The position numbers and the translations under genes are program-made. A stretch of DNA of 64,000 nt, taken from positions 62,001-126,000 of the forward strand of contig JAJTUP010000090.1 of assembly GCA_021399435.1 (NCBI GenBank). The letters run 5' to 3'. The notes beneath the pieces are model-generated. The model did not search any database and was not told where the DNA came from. It was given only the letters and a program-made list of their open reading frames with translations. Of the stretch, positions 61,885-64,000 are shown piece by piece (position 1 is the stretch's first letter; each line of letters begins with the position of its first letter). The stretch is from Diaporthe sp. PMI_573 (taxonomy: Eukaryota; Ascomycota; Sordariomycetes; Diaporthales; Diaporthaceae).

Positions 61885-63724
61885 ACGTATTAGTTAGCCC
61901 ACTCAAAAACATAAATTATATTGTCCCACTTGCCTTGTATTATCGGAAGCATTATCTTAGTGCTTCGGATAGTATATGACTTTCAATTCGTGACGTATAT
62001 ATTTTGTGTCTAGCTCTATGATGTGCTGCCTAGCGTGCCTGTTACCATCCATCCTGGTCGCCGCTGTCGTCGCTGCCGTCATCTCGGGGACCAGGCTCTG
62101 CACCCGATCGCTTGCACCTGGATCGGGTTCATTGACGCAACGCACAGCCTCCGGCCAGCTCCAGACCCACTCATCGCCCTTCCGACCATTACACAGGACG
62201 ATTTGGGGTACCATTGCAAATTCCCCTACAGTTTTACAAAAGAATTCTTTTGCCCAAAAACATGGCCGCCAGGTCACTAGCTCGAATAGTCTGCGACAGA
62301 AGCCGGCCCTACAGCCATGTAAAATTTCTGCTATTTTGGCAATTACTTAGTTTCCCCTCTCTTGTGCAGAGTCTGGTCCATCGATAATATTTGTTTGGAT
62401 CTCTCATCCCATGTGTCCTCACACGTCATCTCTATAATGAGTGTCGTCTCACGCCATAGCATACAGAGTAATTGAGATGTCAGCTAATACTTGCCTCTCA
62501 AGGAATGCAGATACTCACGACTGACTTCATTGCAGCTTAATGAATCTTCTTACTACCGGTACGTACAACTCGGTGGTTCCCAGTAATTGACCGGCTCTGA
62601 TTTGATTCACCGCTACTGTAGAGTAGCACCTGTCTGATTGACGGCTATCTGGATGTAATTTGATGCCGACTATGTGTCTGAAAATGACTTGAGAGTGTTT
62701 GTTCTCCACCTACATCGACGCAGCCTGATGGTTGCGAGATGAAATGTGTGATTTTGCTCCCGATTCTTTTAGAGGCCTTTTTATTGACTATGTCCTTGAA
62801 AATGCACGGGGCAATGAACAACGAAGCCACTACAATGGCTCGAGCACAGATGCTTATTCTCGCCGGCGGACAGCAACGATTGCCCCAAAATGTTTCCACA
62901 CTGTGCACACGAAATTGCCTTTGGACCAATTGCCTAAACCAGGCACCTGTGAGACCAGCATGCCCGTCTCCTGTACATACAATGGGACCATCGCCCCACC
63001 ATCTGCAAACCAACCCCTGACTTGATCTCCATGTCCTCCAAGCCCCCTAAACACATCCCAAAGGCTGCCAAAGACCTGAGCAGAGAAAGTATGCAAGAGG
63101 GAGCGTTTGACTTATCCCATCGAGACAATAGTGTGCTCACATGAGCGGGGATCGCGCGAAGAAGATTGACAAAATTTCCAAATCTCCCATTGCATAAACG
63201 ACCATGTATTAAGCCCCCCCCAAAGTAGCGTATATTAGTAAGTACTAGAGACTGACTGATATTATCCACAGTAGTTAAGTAGCTTTTCGCACAGACTATT
63301 AGCGAAAGTAACTTGTAAGAGACAAGTTTTCGGCTAACATGTGTTACAGACTGCTAGGCGGCACTGAGTAGTTTCCAGGACAGCAGAGACAGCCCCCCCT
63401 GCCTTTTTGAAAAAGACTTTTTACAGCGACGTCTGTACTGTATAGCATCTAACTGATGGGGTGATTTCTGATGTAAAAGAGGATGCTGAAAAGAACAGAG
63501 AGCTATGGTTACTCAACTGACTAAAGAAAGGAGATACGGAGCGACATTGCAAATAAAAAATCGTATAATAAATACTGCCTCGGCACCGGGAGACCTCTGT
63601 CCAAGTTGAGAAAGTAAAGAAAACCGGAGTGGCCTCTTCGAGGGGCCAACTCAATCCCACCGGCGCTGTGGATGGGGGATAAAAGATGGAGGATGAGGAC
63701 AGTAGTTCGAGGCCCAGACGTATG
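61885..63724. other. No supported gene
   Basis: Frames at 62006-62350, 62645-63013 and 62732-63025 lie on both strands over the same DNA and have no recognisable domain. Confidence 0.45.
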
Positions 63725-64000
63725 TTAGAGCTCGCGCGTTTCACTTAACTGACGTAGATTGTTTGAGAATGGAAATTTGGAAGGCGCGGCGTGCCGTGTG
63801 ATGTTACTTCTCAACTCGCGGAACAGCCTCTCGGCCGCCACCCAATCACGTTTCTCTGAACGCGCCTTTGCTGAACGCTCAAGTGCGTGAAGATCAGACC
63901 GGTCGCGGCCTTTCCAACGGAGACTGATGGATGACGCAGGCCCATCAAGTATCTTAGCATCCGAGACTTCTTCAGCGGAATCTGACTCCCACGACGACGG
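63725..64000 (-). CDS. Partial ORF running off the window edge
   Basis: The minus-strand frame is open from the window edge (64000) to TAA at 63727-63725, giving at least 91 residues: acidic, then KILDGPASSISLRWKGRD, then a charged helix (LHALERSAKARSEKRDWVAA ERLFRELRSN). The helix looks real and would be the C-terminus of a larger protein. No family can be assigned from this tail. Confidence 0.4.
   Translation of the reverse strand, partial: PSSWESDSAEEVSDAKILDGPASSISLRWKGRDRSDLHALERSAKARSEKRDWVAAERLFRELRSNITRHAAPSKFPFSNNLRQLSETREL

Overview
The window reads as a gene-poor, transposon-rich accessory region of a filamentous ascomycete (Pezizomycotina; Aspergillus/Penicillium-like by gene families, which is inference). 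The reasons are short GT-AG introns of 50-80 bp that keep the frame, fungal families (DUF6594, paired C2H2 regulator, FHA kinase, ankyrin-ZZ, NACHT fragments, carotenoid oxygenase, Baeyer-Villiger monooxygenase), and fungal Copia, hAT, MULE, Tc1 and pogo elements. No rRNA, tRNA, CRISPR or bacterial operon signal was seen. All coordinates and counts come from reading by eye.

Region by region. 1-8 kb: a weak ORF, a strong hairpin, a three-exon DUF6594 membrane-protein gene, a small two-exon gene with a retropepsin-like DTGA motif, a C2H2 regulator with two zinc fingers, and the 5' third of a class-III aminotransferase that breaks off. 8.3-15.9 kb: the only block of intact metabolic genes: a carotenoid-cleavage-type oxygenase (minus), an NAD(P)-dependent reductase (plus) and a Baeyer-Villiger monooxygenase (plus). 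A 1.17-kb non-autonomous hAT element with perfect ends and an 8-bp target duplication sits between the first two. 16-18.9 kb: fragments, including a NACHT/NLR piece. 18.9-25.3 kb: a complete Copia retrotransposon. 26.1-27.4 kb: an unrecognised 427-aa gene. 29.3-33.7 kb: a MULE with perfect 60-bp terminal inverted repeats, plus a decayed relative. 34.5-39.2 kb: a LINE fragment and a coiled-coil/zinc-module gene that carries one in-frame stop, with a partial inverted duplicate. 39.2-42.3 kb: a full-length hAT transposon. 42.7-47.6 kb: relics of hAT, Tc1/mariner, pogo and a DUF6589-like gene, spliced into broken host genes (ankyrin-ZZ and others). 48.9-53.1 kb: a frameshifted two-exon gene, an FHA kinase gene that stops at its glycine loop, and a Ulp1-type cysteine protease. 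53.7-60.1 kb: a second complete Copia copy, inverted relative to the first. 60.9-64 kb: an unrecognised gene and a partial ORF that runs off the window.

The most unusual signal is in the two Copia copies. A degenerate palindromic word (consensus roughly YCGTRCGA, core CGYRCG) recurs about every 100 bp through the whole element, in all three reading frames and in the untranslated parts, roughly ten times the chance rate. The 5' leader holds two repeats whose hairpin stems differ in sequence but keep pairing, and the 3' untranslated region is a chain of hairpins. Together these suggest a nucleotide-level (RNA or DNA) function overlaid on the gag-pol code. A second theme is mutation history: several relics are broken by CpA-to-TpA nonsense changes as expected from RIP, whereas the complete Copia, hAT and MULE elements are not.
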